Origin: Gyromitra esculenta
Taxonomy: Eukaryota > Ascomycota > Pezizomycetes > Pezizales > Discinaceae
Direction: 5' to 3'
Assembly: GCA_038503075.1 (NCBI GenBank)
Contig: JBCAML010000006.1
Coordinates: forward strand, 124,001 to 188,000
Length of the DNA: 64,000 nucleotides
Shown: in pieces, positions 1-12,400 of the stretch
How positions within the stretch are numbered: position 1 is the first letter of the stretch
Layout of the letters: each line of letters starts with the position of its first letter
Program-made: the position numbers and the translations under genes
Notes under the pieces: model-generated
Told to the model about the DNA's origin: nothing
The model's input: the letters and a program-made list of their open reading frames with translations, nothing else
Databases searched by the model: none

Positions 1-308
1 AGGTGCGATGCCGGTGGCTACGTGCAGTGCGGGTGAGGGTCTGCGCAGACGGCTAGCAGTGGGCCTTGGATGTTGCTGGTTCGTGGGCTTTGGGCGCGGA
101 GTGCGTAGGCTGCGAGAATTGGATTTGGGCGCAGGATGGCGGGGTGGGAGGGTTGTGGATCTCGAGTGACGGTGGATGATTCGGGCGGGCTACATATCTG
201 AGCGTTTCACTATACTAAGACTGCTTGCTCTCCGAGTTCGTATAGAACCCTGTTGGCTCGGTCCTGGAATTTAGTTTTTAAATAACGTTTATAGTTACGC
301 TCGTCATA

Positions 309-320
309 AAATATCACTCG
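309..320 (+). repeat. dispersed motif AAATATCACTCG, copy 1
   Basis: Exact copy, flanked on the left by CGTCATA. TCACTCGAT recurs immediately to the right (319 onward), and a related sequence, TTTAGTGATCG, follows within 25 bases. Confidence 0.6.
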
Positions 321-490
321 ATCACTCGATTTCGCGGTATTTAGTGATCGATATTGCTATGCCGCTTTCTTTTAAATATTAAAGGCAATGGGGTTCTTTA
401 CCAGGTTTACGCAAATTACGTAATTAAACAAGTAATCTGATTACCTACATTCCGATAGTGGATTTCGGGCCGCGTATGTATTTACGCATG

Positions 491-502
491 AAATATCACT
501 CG
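491..502 (+). repeat. dispersed motif AAATATCACTCG, copy 2
   Basis: Exact copy followed by GGCCTTGGCACG. The downstream CAGAACT..TATTGGGT resembles sequence downstream of the variant at 44285, which suggests homology beyond the 12-mer. Confidence 0.6.
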
Positions 503-2380
503 GCCTTGGCACGAAGCCCAGAACTAGACATATTGGGTAAGGTCAGCAGCGCTGCGTCTAATTTACAAACGAAGCTTACGAGAATCAGTACTCTAGCATA
601 AAGTAGTGCCGCTACATACACATTTGCCCTACGATTCGTGATTTTACGTACATCCGCCCCAACTCGTGCCACGTCTTTGATTTGTGGTGTAAGATTCCCT
701 TTATAGGACGTCCACAGACTTCGTGTGTCCCGGGATTTTTCACCTGTTGTAGGCTGCGGTACATCGGATGGCGAGAAGGGCAGGCAGGATGATATCGCAT
801 CGAGACTTTTACGGGAGGGATAGGCTACGTCTGGGAAGGCCACCACACCCAAACCAACGTCTGGCGCTTTCACGTCTTTAGATACAACTTCTAATCGGTT
901 GCGTGGTGTTAATCCTGAGTTCTATGACGTAAAAAATATTAGGAGTTGCACACAAATCTGTGACATGATATACAATCCTCTGGTCCAACGAGGATCGGAT
1001 AGCTTATCGGTATGTCAGGACTGTATAGATCGCCCTTCGCTCTATACACAAGGATAGGTAGCTGTATTGCCGGTTGGTTGCCTGAAACACAGCTATTTTG
1101 CCAAATCCCAACACAATTTGCCCTAAACTAAACCTAATTAAGACTAACGTTAGAGGTTACAAGTCGACAGCAAGGCTAGAAGCACTAATTAGATTAATGG
1201 AAAACTAGCATGATATATATTTTATGTTATTACGATTTTCTCGCAGAAATGACGAGATAATCCCGGGGTTTTCTCGTCAGTAGTTTTAGTATGTGGAGGT
1301 TATCGAGTTGTACAATAGAGTCTCCACCAAGCTTGCTTCCGAATTCGCGATTCGCACGGGTTATGGTGGAACTCTCCTATCATTGGTTTTGTTTATGACG
1401 ACTTTAGGAGTTCCTGGTCGTATTCGTACGTTATGGCTTGCCTTTTTCACTAAACCGCTCAATAGATATATTGTCAGGCCAGCTACTACCCCCACGTGCA
1501 TGAGCAGAACAAGAGTGAAATCAAGTAAAATCGATGATTCTTGATCTTGCTATATGGACTTCCGGGAACGAACAGTTCGCATAAAGACCTTGGACACCTT
1601 ACTCTACGCTTTTTCCTTAGTTGATTATAAAATATGGGCACGTTTGGCAGTGAGTAGTATTCACGAGATTTTGCCTTTTGCAGTAGGATCCTAAATCCTG
1701 CAATAACTCAGGTTATATATGTTGTGATATTGGGCGCATAGGGAGGAATAGAAGATTCGATTGCTTGATTGCTTATGCTTGCTTGAGGTGGGCATACGGC
1801 CCCTATCTAAATAGCTCTCTCTCGGGCGCCTGAGTGCCCGTGTGCTTGGGTACCTGTCTCTCAATCATTTCCGACTCCGAAGCCACACCCGTGGAGGCAC
1901 ACCGTATTAGGAAGCTTCTCCAACAATATACATGCTAAATGACTAGATAATAAAATAATCTCGAGCTCGCACCAACATTCAAAACCAGTTAGGTAAGTAT
2001 ACGAGTGATTGATCATGATTCAATCATCTCGTGGGGTCCTGAAGGTATTGATACATAGGACCAAGTATAGCGAGTGGATACATACATAACAAGAATTGCC
2101 AAACGGAAATAAAAGATAATTGTGAAACTATATCTCCAACGGAGTGTACTTCTGCTATTTCTTCGGATATACGAAGTCACTGCTTGGCTCTCAGATCCAC
2201 GCAAAACACATAACCGCTAAGCTCGAACGCCTAAATCGAGATAGTCCTTGCCTCACAAATCGCTCGTACTAAATCTTCCTGTCTCCAGCGACTCGAACTC
2301 CATCAGCTCTGCTGACACGCATCGTCAGACGAAAAACAACCAAGGGATACGGGATATTGAATCAATACTCACATCAAAAT

Positions 2381-5300
2381 TCACTCAATCGGGCTATCCA
2401 CACTTCTCCTCACATTCTTATCCTTTATGAGATCTGTAATTTTTTTGTGGGATTTCTCGCTGGCTAGCTGCTGCGCTGATTTTCCATCGGTGTCTAAGAC
2501 CAAGGTATTGGCACCCCTTCGTAGTAGTCGCTTTACCCCTGCTTCGTGACCGTTGTAAGCAGCAAGATGTAGCGCAGTTCGTTCGATGATGTCCCTAGCC
2601 TCAATATTGGCGCCTCTTCTTAACAAAACCTCGATAGTAGCTTCATGTCCTTCATGAGCAGCAAGATGCAACGCAGTCCGCCCCTCCGTATCCTTTGTCA
2701 TAATTTCGGCGCCTCCGCCCAGCAATATTTCTACCATTTCTGTGTGACCCTTCTGGGCAGCAAGGTGCAGCGCGGTCCGCCCATCAAAGTCTCCTATAGC
2801 GATTTCGGTGCCTCTTTTCAACAGCAGGCTCGCCATTGCATCGTGGCCTTCTTGAGCAGCGAGATGCAGCGCAGTCCGCCCATCAAAGTCCCTGGTTATG
2901 ACTTCTGTGCCTCGTTCCAGCAGAAGTTCTGCCATTGCGATATGGCCTTGATGAGCGGCAAGATGTAACGCAGTGCGTCCATTAGTATCGTTGGTCATGA
3001 TGAAGGTACCTTCTCCTAATAAGAACTCCACTACCGCCTCATGGCCTTCGTGAGCAGCAAGATGTAATGCGTTACATCCATCGGAGTCTCCAATCGCGCT
3101 GTCAGCTCCTCTTCGCAGCAAAAGTTCAACCATCTTTTCGTGGCCTTCGTGGGCAGCAAGGTGCAACGCGGTCCGCCCATTACCGTCCTTAGTCAAGATC
3201 TTGGAGCCTTTATATAACAAAGTCTTTACCATTTTTTCATGGCCCCCACGAGCAGCAAGGTGCAATGCAGTTCGTCCATCGGTATCTTTAGTGTCGATAT
3301 CGGTGTCTCTTGCCCATAAGAGATCTATCATTTCTTCGTAGCCTCTACAAGCGGCAAGGTGTAACGCAGTCCGTCCACCAAAATCTCTGTCCGTGATTTT
3401 GGCGCCTCTTTCTAGTAATAGCCTCACTGTTATTTTGTGACCTTTGTAAGCAGCAAGGTGCAATGCCGTCCGTCCGTCAAAATCTCTTGTCATGATTTCA
3501 GTCCCTCGTTCTAGCAATAGCTTTGCGATTGTTTCGTGGCCTTCTTGTGCAGCGAGATGAAATGCGGTTCGTCCATCGATGTCCTTGGTCATGATATCAG
3601 TGCCTCTTTCCCGCAAGAGTTCCACCACCGCCTCGTGGCCCCCATGAGAAGCTAGATGTAGCGCAGTTCGTCTGTCGAAGTCCCTAGCCATCACTTCAGC
3701 GCCTCTTCTCAGCAAGAGCTTTACCGCTCCTTCGTGACCCCCATAGGCGGCGAAATGTAATGCGGTTCGCCCATCAGCATCCTTCGTCATGATCTTGGCT
3801 CCCTTCTCCAGCAGAAGCTTCACCATTTTCCAGTGGCCTTCATGGGCAGCAAGGTGTAACGCGGTCTGCCCGCTAGCATCCTTATCCATGATGTCGGCGC
3901 CCTTCCTTAGCAATAACTTCACTACTCCCTCGCAATCGTTCATAGCAGCGACGTGCAGTGCTGTAGACTCATGTTCATCCAGTCTCGCCATAACCTCAAT
4001 GCCTTTATCTAGCAGTAAACCGACGACCTTCTCATGGCCCCTGACAGCAGCGGAATTTAAGGCAACCTTCACGCTAGTGTCTTGAGTGACATCAGCATAC
4101 TTTTCGAGCAGTAGCTTCACCAGTTTCCCATGACCGTTCGCAGCGGCAAGACTCAGAGCAGTTTGTCCACTTATGTCTAGGGTCGCAACATCCATAACTC
4201 GTTCCAGCAGTAGTTTCACCACCTTCTCGTGACCTTCCAGGGCAGCTATGTGCAGTGCTGTCAATCCAGCTTTATCCTGTGTTGCGGTGTCGGCGAGGCT
4301 ATCGAGCAACATTTTCACAGTCGTTTCGTGATTCCCGGAGACAGCGAGGCACAAAGCGTTCCGTCCGTCAATATCCCAGGCCATAGCGTCGGCATTCTTC
4401 TCAAGCAGAAGTTTCACCGCTCCGTCATGGCCTCTCAAGACGGCTTCATGTAGTGCAGTTCTATCATGAGAACTCTCTCGTGCTGAGATGTCAGCGCCAT
4501 GAGACAGCAGCAGCTCTATTATTTCCTCACTGCCTCCCGCAGCAGCGTGATGCAGAGCGTAGTATGAGGTGTCTGGTGTTCGGTGCATCGGATTAGCGCC
4601 TTTTTCCAACAAAATCCTCGCTACATCAGCATGTCCATTCGCTATCGCTTTTATCAAGGCAGTTTCTCCTTCTTCGTTGACTTCCTCGAAACTCGCCTTC
4701 TCCGCTAGCAAATCCCTCACTTGCATCACATCGCCAAACCTCGCAGCATCGATTAACATAGCACCCAGCTGCTGAGGACTTTTGTTGAACCATCGTATAT
4801 ATTCAGGCCTGACTTCTTCCGTCCATGCAGCAGACTCGTATTGAATCCTAGCATGGTTTACCGCTCTGAGAGGGAGCTTCCCGAATGGGTGACCAGGATA
4901 GGCTTTCTCAAAAGACTGGAGAGCTCTAGCCCAGAACCTCCAGCGCTTGATACTTGAATCATGGTAAAATAAAGAGCCGACATTGGAGGTCTCGAGGATT
5001 ACTTTTCTTCTCTGGACATTCTTTTCGTTGAACATTGATAAGAATGCGTATCCCCAGAGGACGAGAGTAATAGCGTTTGCGAAAAGCTGAACGACCGGCG
5101 TCCAGCTATGCCATTTTTTAATCCCTTGAACTTGGAAGCCATGAAGCGTCTGCTCGATGTTGATTATGGAAACGATAAAGATTGTGGTCCATTCCCAGTA
5201 CTTGCTCAGCGTAGTGGCTGGGATTAAATCGTATACGTTTGATGGAACGCGAACGGAAGTATTTTCGGCATCTCTTTCACGTCTCTCCGCTGCATCGTAG

Positions 5301-6139
5301 TGCCTAACGTACCACCAACAGAGCCAAAAGTTGTGAATCCATGTAATACATTTTAGGATGTAGTACAGCCAGAAACCGAGTGAAACGCCCTTGCAAGTAT
5401 CGATTAGACCCCACCAGTATGCCTGAAGACACTGCGATGGAGCATCCGTGGCAATGGTGGTAGGAAGTCCCACCATAATAAAGGCTAGAGTACCTAGTGC
5501 GAAGAATTGCGAGATAAATCCATATCGAATCATCCATCGCGAGGCTAGGCATTCCTTCATGGAGAACACGACCGAAATAACTGAAGTTGAAATATCGAGG
5601 ATCATAGCTGCAATGAGCATATCTAGGGCCGTCATGCCGTTGCCAGGTGCAGAAAGGAGAGTTACAGCATAGAAATTTTGAGCAAAGATCAAGACGAAGC
5701 CAATATTCCTCGCTCTCGTCCGCTCAGCATGGAAATGACCGAGGACTGCCATTCCTACCACTGTGCTTCCAGAGATCCAAAGGCTCACGCGAACGCCTAT
5801 CCCCGCGAGATCGACATCGAAGGATGATGGCTTGTAAGAGGGATCGAAGTTCGAATTCCAGAATGAGGATGACGTGCGGAAAGCGACAATCGAAAGCACA
5901 ACCCAGATAAACGTGACAATATTCAATCTTAGGGTCCGAGCAATGAGGTAAATGGGCCACGCCTCTACCGTCATACGGCATTTGTAGGCAGTCACGAGCT
6001 CAGTAAAGTACAAAGTAGCTGTAAAGATGATAGAGATGAATAATAAGGCCTCGAGGGCGTGTGTATCGACAGTATTCAACTCGGGGATCTCGATAGATTC
6101 AACAGCGATGGAGGGAAACCAGGGAGTCGAAACCAGCAT
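2381..6139 (-). CDS. multi-pass membrane protein with about 24 ankyrin repeats
   Basis: Single-exon frame of 1252 codons. The first ~370 residues hold about eight or nine hydrophobic segments (for example around residues 33-52, 75-92, 112-135, 172-190, 207-225, 240-260 and 350-370), so it should be an integral membrane protein. From about residue 455 to 1240 there are about 24 tandem 33-residue ankyrin units with the motif DGRTALHLAAxxGHExxVxLLLxRGA. The first nine are divergent; units 10-23 are nearly identical to one another, and the last (SAQQLASEKSH) is a capping unit. Ankyrin repeats bind other proteins, so a membrane-tethered scaffold or sensor is a fair inference. Similar membrane-plus-ankyrin layouts occur in large expanded families in filamentous fungi, mostly uncharacterised. 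I do not recognise a transporter, NACHT or kinase domain. The start is the first ATG, just ahead of the first hydrophobic segment; no upstream exon is evident. Confidence 0.85.
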   Translation of the reverse strand: MLVSTPWFPSIAVESIEIPELNTVDTHALEALLFISIIFTATLYFTELVTAYKCRMTVEAWPIYLIARTLRLNIVTFIWVVLSIVAFRTSSSFWNSNFDPSYKPSSFDVDLAGIGVRVSLWISGSTVVGMAVLGHFHAERTRARNIGFVLIFAQNFYAVTLLSAPGNGMTALDMLIAAMILDISTSVISVVFSMKECLASRWMIRYGFISQFFALGTLAFIMVGLPTTIATDAPSQCLQAYWWGLIDTCKGVSLGFWLYYILKCITWIHNFWLCWWYVRHYDAAERRERDAENTSVRVPSNVYDLIPATTLSKYWEWTTIFIVSIINIEQTLHGFQVQGIKKWHSWTPVVQLFANAITLVLWGYAFLSMFNEKNVQRRKVILETSNVGSLFYHDSSIKRWRFWARALQSFEKAYPGHPFGKLPLRAVNHARIQYESAAWTEEVRPEYIRWFNKSPQQLGAMLIDAARFGDVMQVRDLLAEKASFEEVNEEGETALIKAIANGHADVARILLEKGANPMHRTPDTSYYALHHAAAGGSEEIIELLLSHGADISARESSHDRTALHEAVLRGHDGAVKLLLEKNADAMAWDIDGRNALCLAVSGNHETTVKMLLDSLADTATQDKAGLTALHIAALEGHEKVVKLLLERVMDVATLDISGQTALSLAAANGHGKLVKLLLEKYADVTQDTSVKVALNSAAVRGHEKVVGLLLDKGIEVMARLDEHESTALHVAAMNDCEGVVKLLLRKGADIMDKDASGQTALHLAAHEGHWKMVKLLLEKGAKIMTKDADGRTALHFAAYGGHEGAVKLLLRRGAEVMARDFDRRTALHLASHGGHEAVVELLRERGTDIMTKDIDGRTAFHLAAQEGHETIAKLLLERGTEIMTRDFDGRTALHLAAYKGHKITVRLLLERGAKITDRDFGGRTALHLAACRGYEEMIDLLWARDTDIDTKDTDGRTALHLAARGGHEKMVKTLLYKGSKILTKDGNGRTALHLAAHEGHEKMVELLLRRGADSAIGDSDGCNALHLAAHEGHEAVVEFLLGEGTFIMTNDTNGRTALHLAAHQGHIAMAELLLERGTEVITRDFDGRTALHLAAQEGHDAMASLLLKRGTEIAIGDFDGRTALHLAAQKGHTEMVEILLGGGAEIMTKDTEGRTALHLAAHEGHEATIEVLLRRGANIEARDIIERTALHLAAYNGHEAGVKRLLRRGANTLVLDTDGKSAQQLASEKSHKKITDLIKDKNVRRSVDSPIE
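2430..4770 (-). repeat. tandem 99-bp ankyrin-coding repeat array
   Basis: About 24 tandem units of roughly 99 bp inside the ankyrin gene. Units in about 2520-3900 share long identical stretches (the TALHLAA-coding segments), which produces spurious open frames on the opposite strand with the same periodicity. The sharp contrast between homogeneous C-terminal and divergent N-terminal units suggests recent duplication or gene conversion in the C-terminal part. Confidence 0.85.
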
Positions 6140-6230
6140 TGGAGCGGTACAAAGCGGGGTCTTGCAGGTATGATTATTATTCGAACCCAGATATTGAAAC
6201 TAGATCGCCCAGAGGGTCTATGTTAGCTAA

Positions 6231-6260
6231 ATAAAATATAAAATATAAAATATAAAAAAC
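6231..6260. repeat. AT-rich simple repeat, unit TAAAATA
   Basis: Three to four tandem copies of an A/T heptamer about 90 bases upstream of the ankyrin gene start. Confidence 0.7.
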
Positions 6261-6810
6261 CGCGATTTTGAAAGCCTACTTACAGAGAGATTCGAAAAAT
6301 CCGAATAATTATCGAAACCTTCGTGGACCATGCGATCACAACTTCTACCTTCCTCATCCTCAGTAATCATTATCGATGATAAGTAACGAGTCTTCGGCTT
6401 AGTGAGATAGCTTGGGGTAAGAAGATTCAAAGTCAAACATGCATTGGGCAAGTACTGGATTCGTAGGACCATATATTTGAGCACGTAGCAAGACTTTACC
6501 CAGCCACGTGACCCATTCCTGCCGTGCATAATGTTGACGGCCTGAAAACTCAGGAAAGGTGTGCCATACGTCACCCACAAGATGGTCGGGCCCATGCGAC
6601 GAACTTAAGCCGCATCCAACTGGTATTTTGGTGGTGCTGCCACAAGGATTTTACAATTCCTCGGGATTACAAGGAATAGACATGCGAATTTTTTCCAATG
6701 TGGAAATGATCCTGTTTGTAGCTTCAATATCTGCTTTTTGGTGAGTATATTTGGGGCACGAAGGGATATCAGTTGGTTGTAATATGTGGTTTGCTTTTTC
6801 CCGTATCATA

Positions 6811-6822
6811 AAATATCACCCG
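6811..6822 (+). repeat. dispersed motif, variant AAATATCACCCG
   Basis: One mismatch to the consensus. It keeps the left flank CATA and the right flank GGCC seen at 491-506. Confidence 0.45.
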
Positions 6823-9469
6823 GCCACAATCCAGTCGCTCCTTTCACAGAAATCTTCCCAGTATGCTCCCCTATTGTCTCTTTCTCCATCACAAAACCCT
6901 AGCATAGCTTCAAGTAACTTCGTAGTCTAATTAGTAATAGCTCTTCATTTATCATTTAATCCTAACCCACTTTTGTATTAACTTAATTCTATCCTGGGAT
7001 TTTTCCTCTACCCTAGGATCAAAACTTTTAGATAGTCTTTAGACCCATTGGCCGCATTCTCTAGAACCCTGCTGTGTACAAAATTTGAGTGTCACTTTTC
7101 ATCGTGATATGAATACCTCTGATACGTGCTAATAATATAAAATTAAATTGATAAAATATACCACAATAACTCGGAAAATTGGGTAGCGCACTTTCATGAG
7201 TCTAACTTCGTTTGGTTTAGGGATGGCCTGAAATCGGCTTAGACACGCCACTTGATCTTCGAGGAACTCCTCCACGGATTGGTGGCGAGTTTAATACCTT
7301 AGCAAACGCTACCTAATTTTTCGAGTTTTTACGGTATTCACTTATGATGAATCGAATAGTCTGATCTATGGCATGCTTATGTATCGTACCCATCGTGAAC
7401 TTCAGCTACCTCCCTGAAACTTGAACTAGTCGTCTCACCATCCACTTTTCTATGAATTACTTTCTCTAACGAGTTGTGTCCCTCCCCACCAAAACAACTA
7501 GTTATTGTGTATTATGTGTAGTGGAATGAAAAGTAAGTCTAAGGGACTAGTGGGCTAAAGTGGAATGGATAAGGGAAGCAAAACAGGAGCTTAGGATAGC
7601 ACACGGCAAAAAAGAGTAGTTGGAAATTTGCAAAGCGGAAAGAGTAGGTGCTAATAACTTAAAGGAGGAAACCAGGACTAGCTCTAACGGCAGGAGCACG
7701 AATTGCTCTGCATACAGGAGGAGGATAACCCTGATAATACGGACACTGGACGATAGGTATATATGTCAGTTCCATCAATTATTTCGCAAGGAATTAAGCT
7801 TATATTGTGGTTCTACCGCCGATTTTAGGAAGTCTTACTCCATGGATTCAACTAACGTAGGACGACGGTATAAATATGAATTTTTCCCTAAGTTTTAGAA
7901 ATTCGAGTACCAGTGCTGTCGAAAGGTTGGGCGTTTCTCAAAACATTCGTGATTTGCGTCACCTCTCACAAGAGTGTAACCACGTGAAATATGCAAGTCC
8001 TCTGTCAGATGCACCACATTCCATAAAAATCTTACCTGTGTGTTACTATTCGTCTGATGGCCCGTAGCCATACAATCGATGTGCGAATTCGTGCTCTCTT
8101 AGTACTTTCCTAGTTGCTAACCAAAACGCACCAAAACGCACATAACCTAAACACATTTCTTCTCAAGATTTTTCTTCTTGATGCGAAAATCGGGGAATAC
8201 TGAGGTACTGGTGCAAGCAGATACTAAGTAGTGACCAGTTGTTCCTGAACAGTAGTGGGGACGGCTAGGAAGGTTTGTGCGACGATATTAATAGCCGGCA
8301 AAAATCGGGAAGGAAGCATTCCAGATAGTTAGGCTAAGGTTGATGCGCGCGGTAAGGCATGAGGAACCACACCTTGAGGCTCAAACGCATTTCACCTCTT
8401 TCTTCCCCATATGCAGTACATAGTCCCCTTTCCACCAGCTCAACGCCAGTTTTGAAACACAATGCAATGACAGACAACATCTGCGACACTCTAGGAACCA
8501 CTGCTCCTTACAAACTCAGCCTTAACCTACCCGAAAACGGCCCTGTATCTGATCCGGGGAATCGGCACCATCCTCCAATAATTCTATCCGCAGTTCGCCA
8601 CTTGCAGGCTTCAACTGCTAAATTTTCATACAGTGGTCAAATAAAGTAGCATCCGAAAAATTGAACAAGTATTAAGCCCTCTATCAATTCGAACACGTGA
8701 CTAAGATGGCGAATTCACAACTTTCTATGCCCCCTCCACCAACCAGGGTACACTCCGATCCGGGATTCTGAATTCCCCCATTAACTGCATGTCTAGCCAA
8801 GAATACACATACAGTCGCTGCGGAAACCGTTGGCCAAGCCTTCGCCAATTCCGGGCAGCTGGTCGTGCCACGCTCGTTTCACGTCGTAGTAGGGAAAACT
8901 CACTTCTAGTGTTACATGAGTTACCAAACATTTGGACTTTCCGCATTAATCGGACCCCTCTATCCACCATTACCTCTCTATCAAGCCAGCTCTCGAACTC
9001 TTCAATTAGTCTCGTAGCTCAATTTCTCTACTTGTGTTGCTTCTCGTGGGCTAGGTCTGGACTACCTAACTTATTATTTTCTTTACTCATTCATTCATTT
9101 TTTGAAACTATCAGTACATAATCCTAAGATTTTATCATCGGGATTTTCAAACACGAGACTGGTAAGAGGAAGCTCGACTAGTTCTTGGTACTTCGTTGCA
9201 TTACGTGAGCTAAGGAGCCCTCGAGGTTAAACAGAAACACCGGAGGGTCCTTCGGTCACCTATTCGTTCGTTCGTTCCCTCCTAACCAACAAATCAGCCA
9301 TCGGATATTCAAACTTTATACACATTCATTTCTAAGTCCGCCGGGGTTCTAACAAGATTTTCAAACTCACTCAAAATAAGTACGTGGAATATACGAATGA
9401 ACTTCCATCATAACATGTAACTGACAAGTTATATCACTATATAGCTACTTTTCCCCAAAACTTTAAGCG

Positions 9470-12400
9470 ATGAAAATGGCAATTTCCCACCACGAGCGAA
9501 TCACACTAAAACCTATAACCAACAATGTATCAATATCACGGACATCACGGAAGTTTAGTACAATACGGTTATTAGCATATACAATTATGCTAGGTTGTGT
9601 AGTCGGGATTCTTCAACCCTCAGCGATCGGGGCGTTAGCAGCCTCAGCACTGCCAAGACAAGTACACTCCAAGGATCTAAAGGTGATAGGAATTGGTGGT
9701 CATATTGGGGATAGTTATGGTTTCCATAGTGAGGCCACGGAATCGCACCGAGGGGAGATACCAAGGAAGAGATATGCCGCAGGTGAAGTTCAGGATGATC
9801 AGGGGAGCAAAGATATCAAAGCAAATGTCAATGATATACAAATAAACCAAACAAACACTCAACCGGCGGCACTGCTGACAACACAAACTATTAAAGATGA
9901 AAATCAGCCGCCTTCCACCACCACTATACCGCTAACGGAAGTTACAGCGACTTCTGAAAAGATAGAGGGGACTATAACGAAATCAGCTGCAGAGAAAACT
10001 ATTAGTGAGACAGACGTTCAGAACGCCTCTACTCCTACTAAAACTATAGGACAGAACACAAACCTTTTTACCTCTGGATCTTTGGTGCCACAGATTTCAG
10101 AAACATCGCTTCAATTGGGTCCATCACCCATTAGAGTCAATTCCCAGAAACCAACAACCGGGAGTGTAGCTAGTGGAAGTTTGACTAGTAAGGGGGGTGA
10201 AGATCCCTCACAGGCAACTTCTGCAAGCATAGAACCCAAGATCCCAGCTTCAACAGTATCAGTATCAATTGCAGCATTCTCTTCAGCGATATCACCCCCC
10301 GGGAAGACTTCAGATACTTTAGTTAGCACACCCTTGGTCGTAACATCATCTCAGGTGGCGCCAGGTAAGGGACAATTTCCCCAGAACTTGTAAGAAATTC
10401 TTGCTAAACACAAAACTCACCAGAAGCATCCACAACCACAATTGAAAGTGAAGCCACTCTCGCACCAGAAGGATCCGCGAGCTCAACAGAGCAAGTTTCA
10501 TCAGTAACCCAAGAGATTACAATCCCCGATATTACACCTTTGCCGGTTAGTTCAATCCAGCACCTCCCTGGAACAGTGTTGACGAGTTATATAGAACCCA
10601 TTGGCCACGGAATCACCTGCGCAATCATCATCAGTTGAGGAACCCTTCTCGAGTCTTACTGCTACCACTAAGACTGCACCAGCATTTGTGTCTACAGGGA
10701 TTGCTATAGTAGGAGATACTATAGACACTGTAGATGGGGTCATCAGTCCTATATTAGACACAGTGAATGGTTCTTTACCAATTATACCATCTAGTTCGTT
10801 ATCCGGGGTACCATCTGCTACTAGTAGCCTTGAGCCCGTGACTACAGGGGATAAAGCTTTAGGTTCTGTCTCAGTACCAAAGACAAATATTTCCCCAATT
10901 GCTAGAATCGAAGAAGCTGTAGAAGAAGACGTTACGACGACAGCGCAGCCATCACCGATAGAAATAAGCGTTTCAAGCGAAGTCCAAACTAACGACCAAG
11001 TTACAGCTCCACAGACCGGGGGAAACGATCAGAGCCAAACTTCAGTTAGCAGTGATCCGGGCCCCACGACTACTTCAGGAGATAGTAATATTACTACAGC
11101 AACCCCTGTGGCTTCGGACAGCACGAATACCCAAAGCTTGTCACCCAATACAGCCAGAGCTACGGCTGCTAATGCAGTTCTTATCGAAATACCTACCTCA
11201 ACCACGGGAGATACTATTACTGCAGAACAGCCAACACCTACGCCATCCACTAGCGACGGATCTCTCCAACCACAGTCTACAGAAATCCCAACTTCCACAG
11301 GTATCGCTACCGATGCTTCGACAACCACTACTAATACTCTCGCCACTCCCGTCACCACCTCAGTTGCTACTATCGCCATCCCTGTTACTACTGATGTTTC
11401 TACCGCTATCACTGCTTCTGTTGCTACCCCCGTTACTAGTTCCGCCACTGCTACTACTAGTACCACTGATGTTACTACTGATAATACCGCTGTTATTACG
11501 ACCTCTACAAGCGCTTCTGAAACAGTTTCAATTATCACTTCTACTACTTCTACTCCCGATACAAGCTCCACTAGTACATCTATTACTGCTACCGCCAGTG
11601 TCACCATTGATTTTACGAGCGTTTCCACCAGTGTTGCTACCACATCTAGTTCTACGGATATCTCTACAGGATCTGGGAATACGACTGCCATCACGAGATC
11701 TGAATCCACGACTTCTACTACTGAATCTTCAACGGGAACACAATCTACTACGTCCAGTGCAGGGAATTCTACAACATCGATAGCAACCTCACAGCCCGAA
11801 CAAGCATCTTCTAGTGCATCCCTACAGATTTTATCCGTTACCACGGGCACTGTCACTACAACTTCAACTACCAGTTCGGCGGTAGCTACTGCCACAGGCG
11901 TTTTAACCATTGAAGATAACAGTACAGCGTCTTCTTCTGTAGTCCAGTCATCAACCCCTTTGTCAAGTCTCAGCCAAACCCCCGAGCTCCTAGTCCCTGC
12001 AGGAGCTAGCACGCAGACTACGGCGTCTACTGAAACTGTTGAAAGTACTAAATCAACATCGATATCATCCATAGCTCTGCAGTCTGTTACTATCGGATCC
12101 CCAAGTACCGAATCTTCGACAAACCCAACTACTTTCATCACGGCTACATCTGGGGCTACCAAACCTTCGATAATATCTAGCGGTTCTTCATCCACCGGTT
12201 CAAGCAAAACAGTTAAGGGATCACCATCTGAGGGTGCAAACTCGAATCCCCCTCAAACCGCCCCAGCAGTAACGCCGACCCTTGCAACTCCTGTAGATGT
12301 GCCTGAAATAGTAGTTCCCATCACTAGGGCTAGCGATATACCACCCTCTGCAGAAGTCACCGCCGGAAACACGATCGATAAAGATGGAAATAAAGTGCAA

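Larger units (their letters stand above)
1..2380. other. intergenic DNA, no convincing gene
   Basis: AT-rich DNA downstream of the ankyrin gene. It holds two copies of a dispersed 12-base motif (309-320 and 491-502). An open frame of 125 codons runs on the minus strand at 496-873 and one of 83 codons on the plus strand at 1293-1544. I recognise neither product, neither has convincing flanking exons, and both could be chance frames. A small imperfect GATTGCTT repeat lies near 1760-1790. Confidence 0.6.
6140..9469. other. intergenic DNA with A/T repeats, no convincing gene
   Basis: This 3.3 kb separates the start of the ankyrin gene from the start of the wall-protein gene, so it holds both promoters. 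It contains a TAAAATA-type simple repeat at 6231-6260, a one-mismatch copy of the dispersed motif at 6811-6822, and a TTCG run near 9264-9276. Frames of about 60-120 codons (for example 6227-6595 minus, 8359-8649 plus, 8789-9121 plus) show no recognisable product and no splice partners. Confidence 0.5.

Noticed and set aside
2645..4453. Plus-strand open frames opposite the ankyrin repeats (for example 2645-2968 and 4229-4453)
   Set aside because: They repeat with the 99-bp period and are antisense shadows of the ankyrin codons.
2430..4770. Regularly spaced near-identical repeats that could resemble a CRISPR array
   Set aside because: The 99-bp unit is one in-frame ankyrin repeat and the genome is eukaryotic.
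11029..12207. Minus-strand open frame of 392 codons opposite the wall-protein gene
   Set aside because: It is a mirror of the Ser/Thr-rich codons (TCT/ACT read backward as Val, Glu and Asp runs), has no domain, and the sense strand has a coherent secreted-protein layout.
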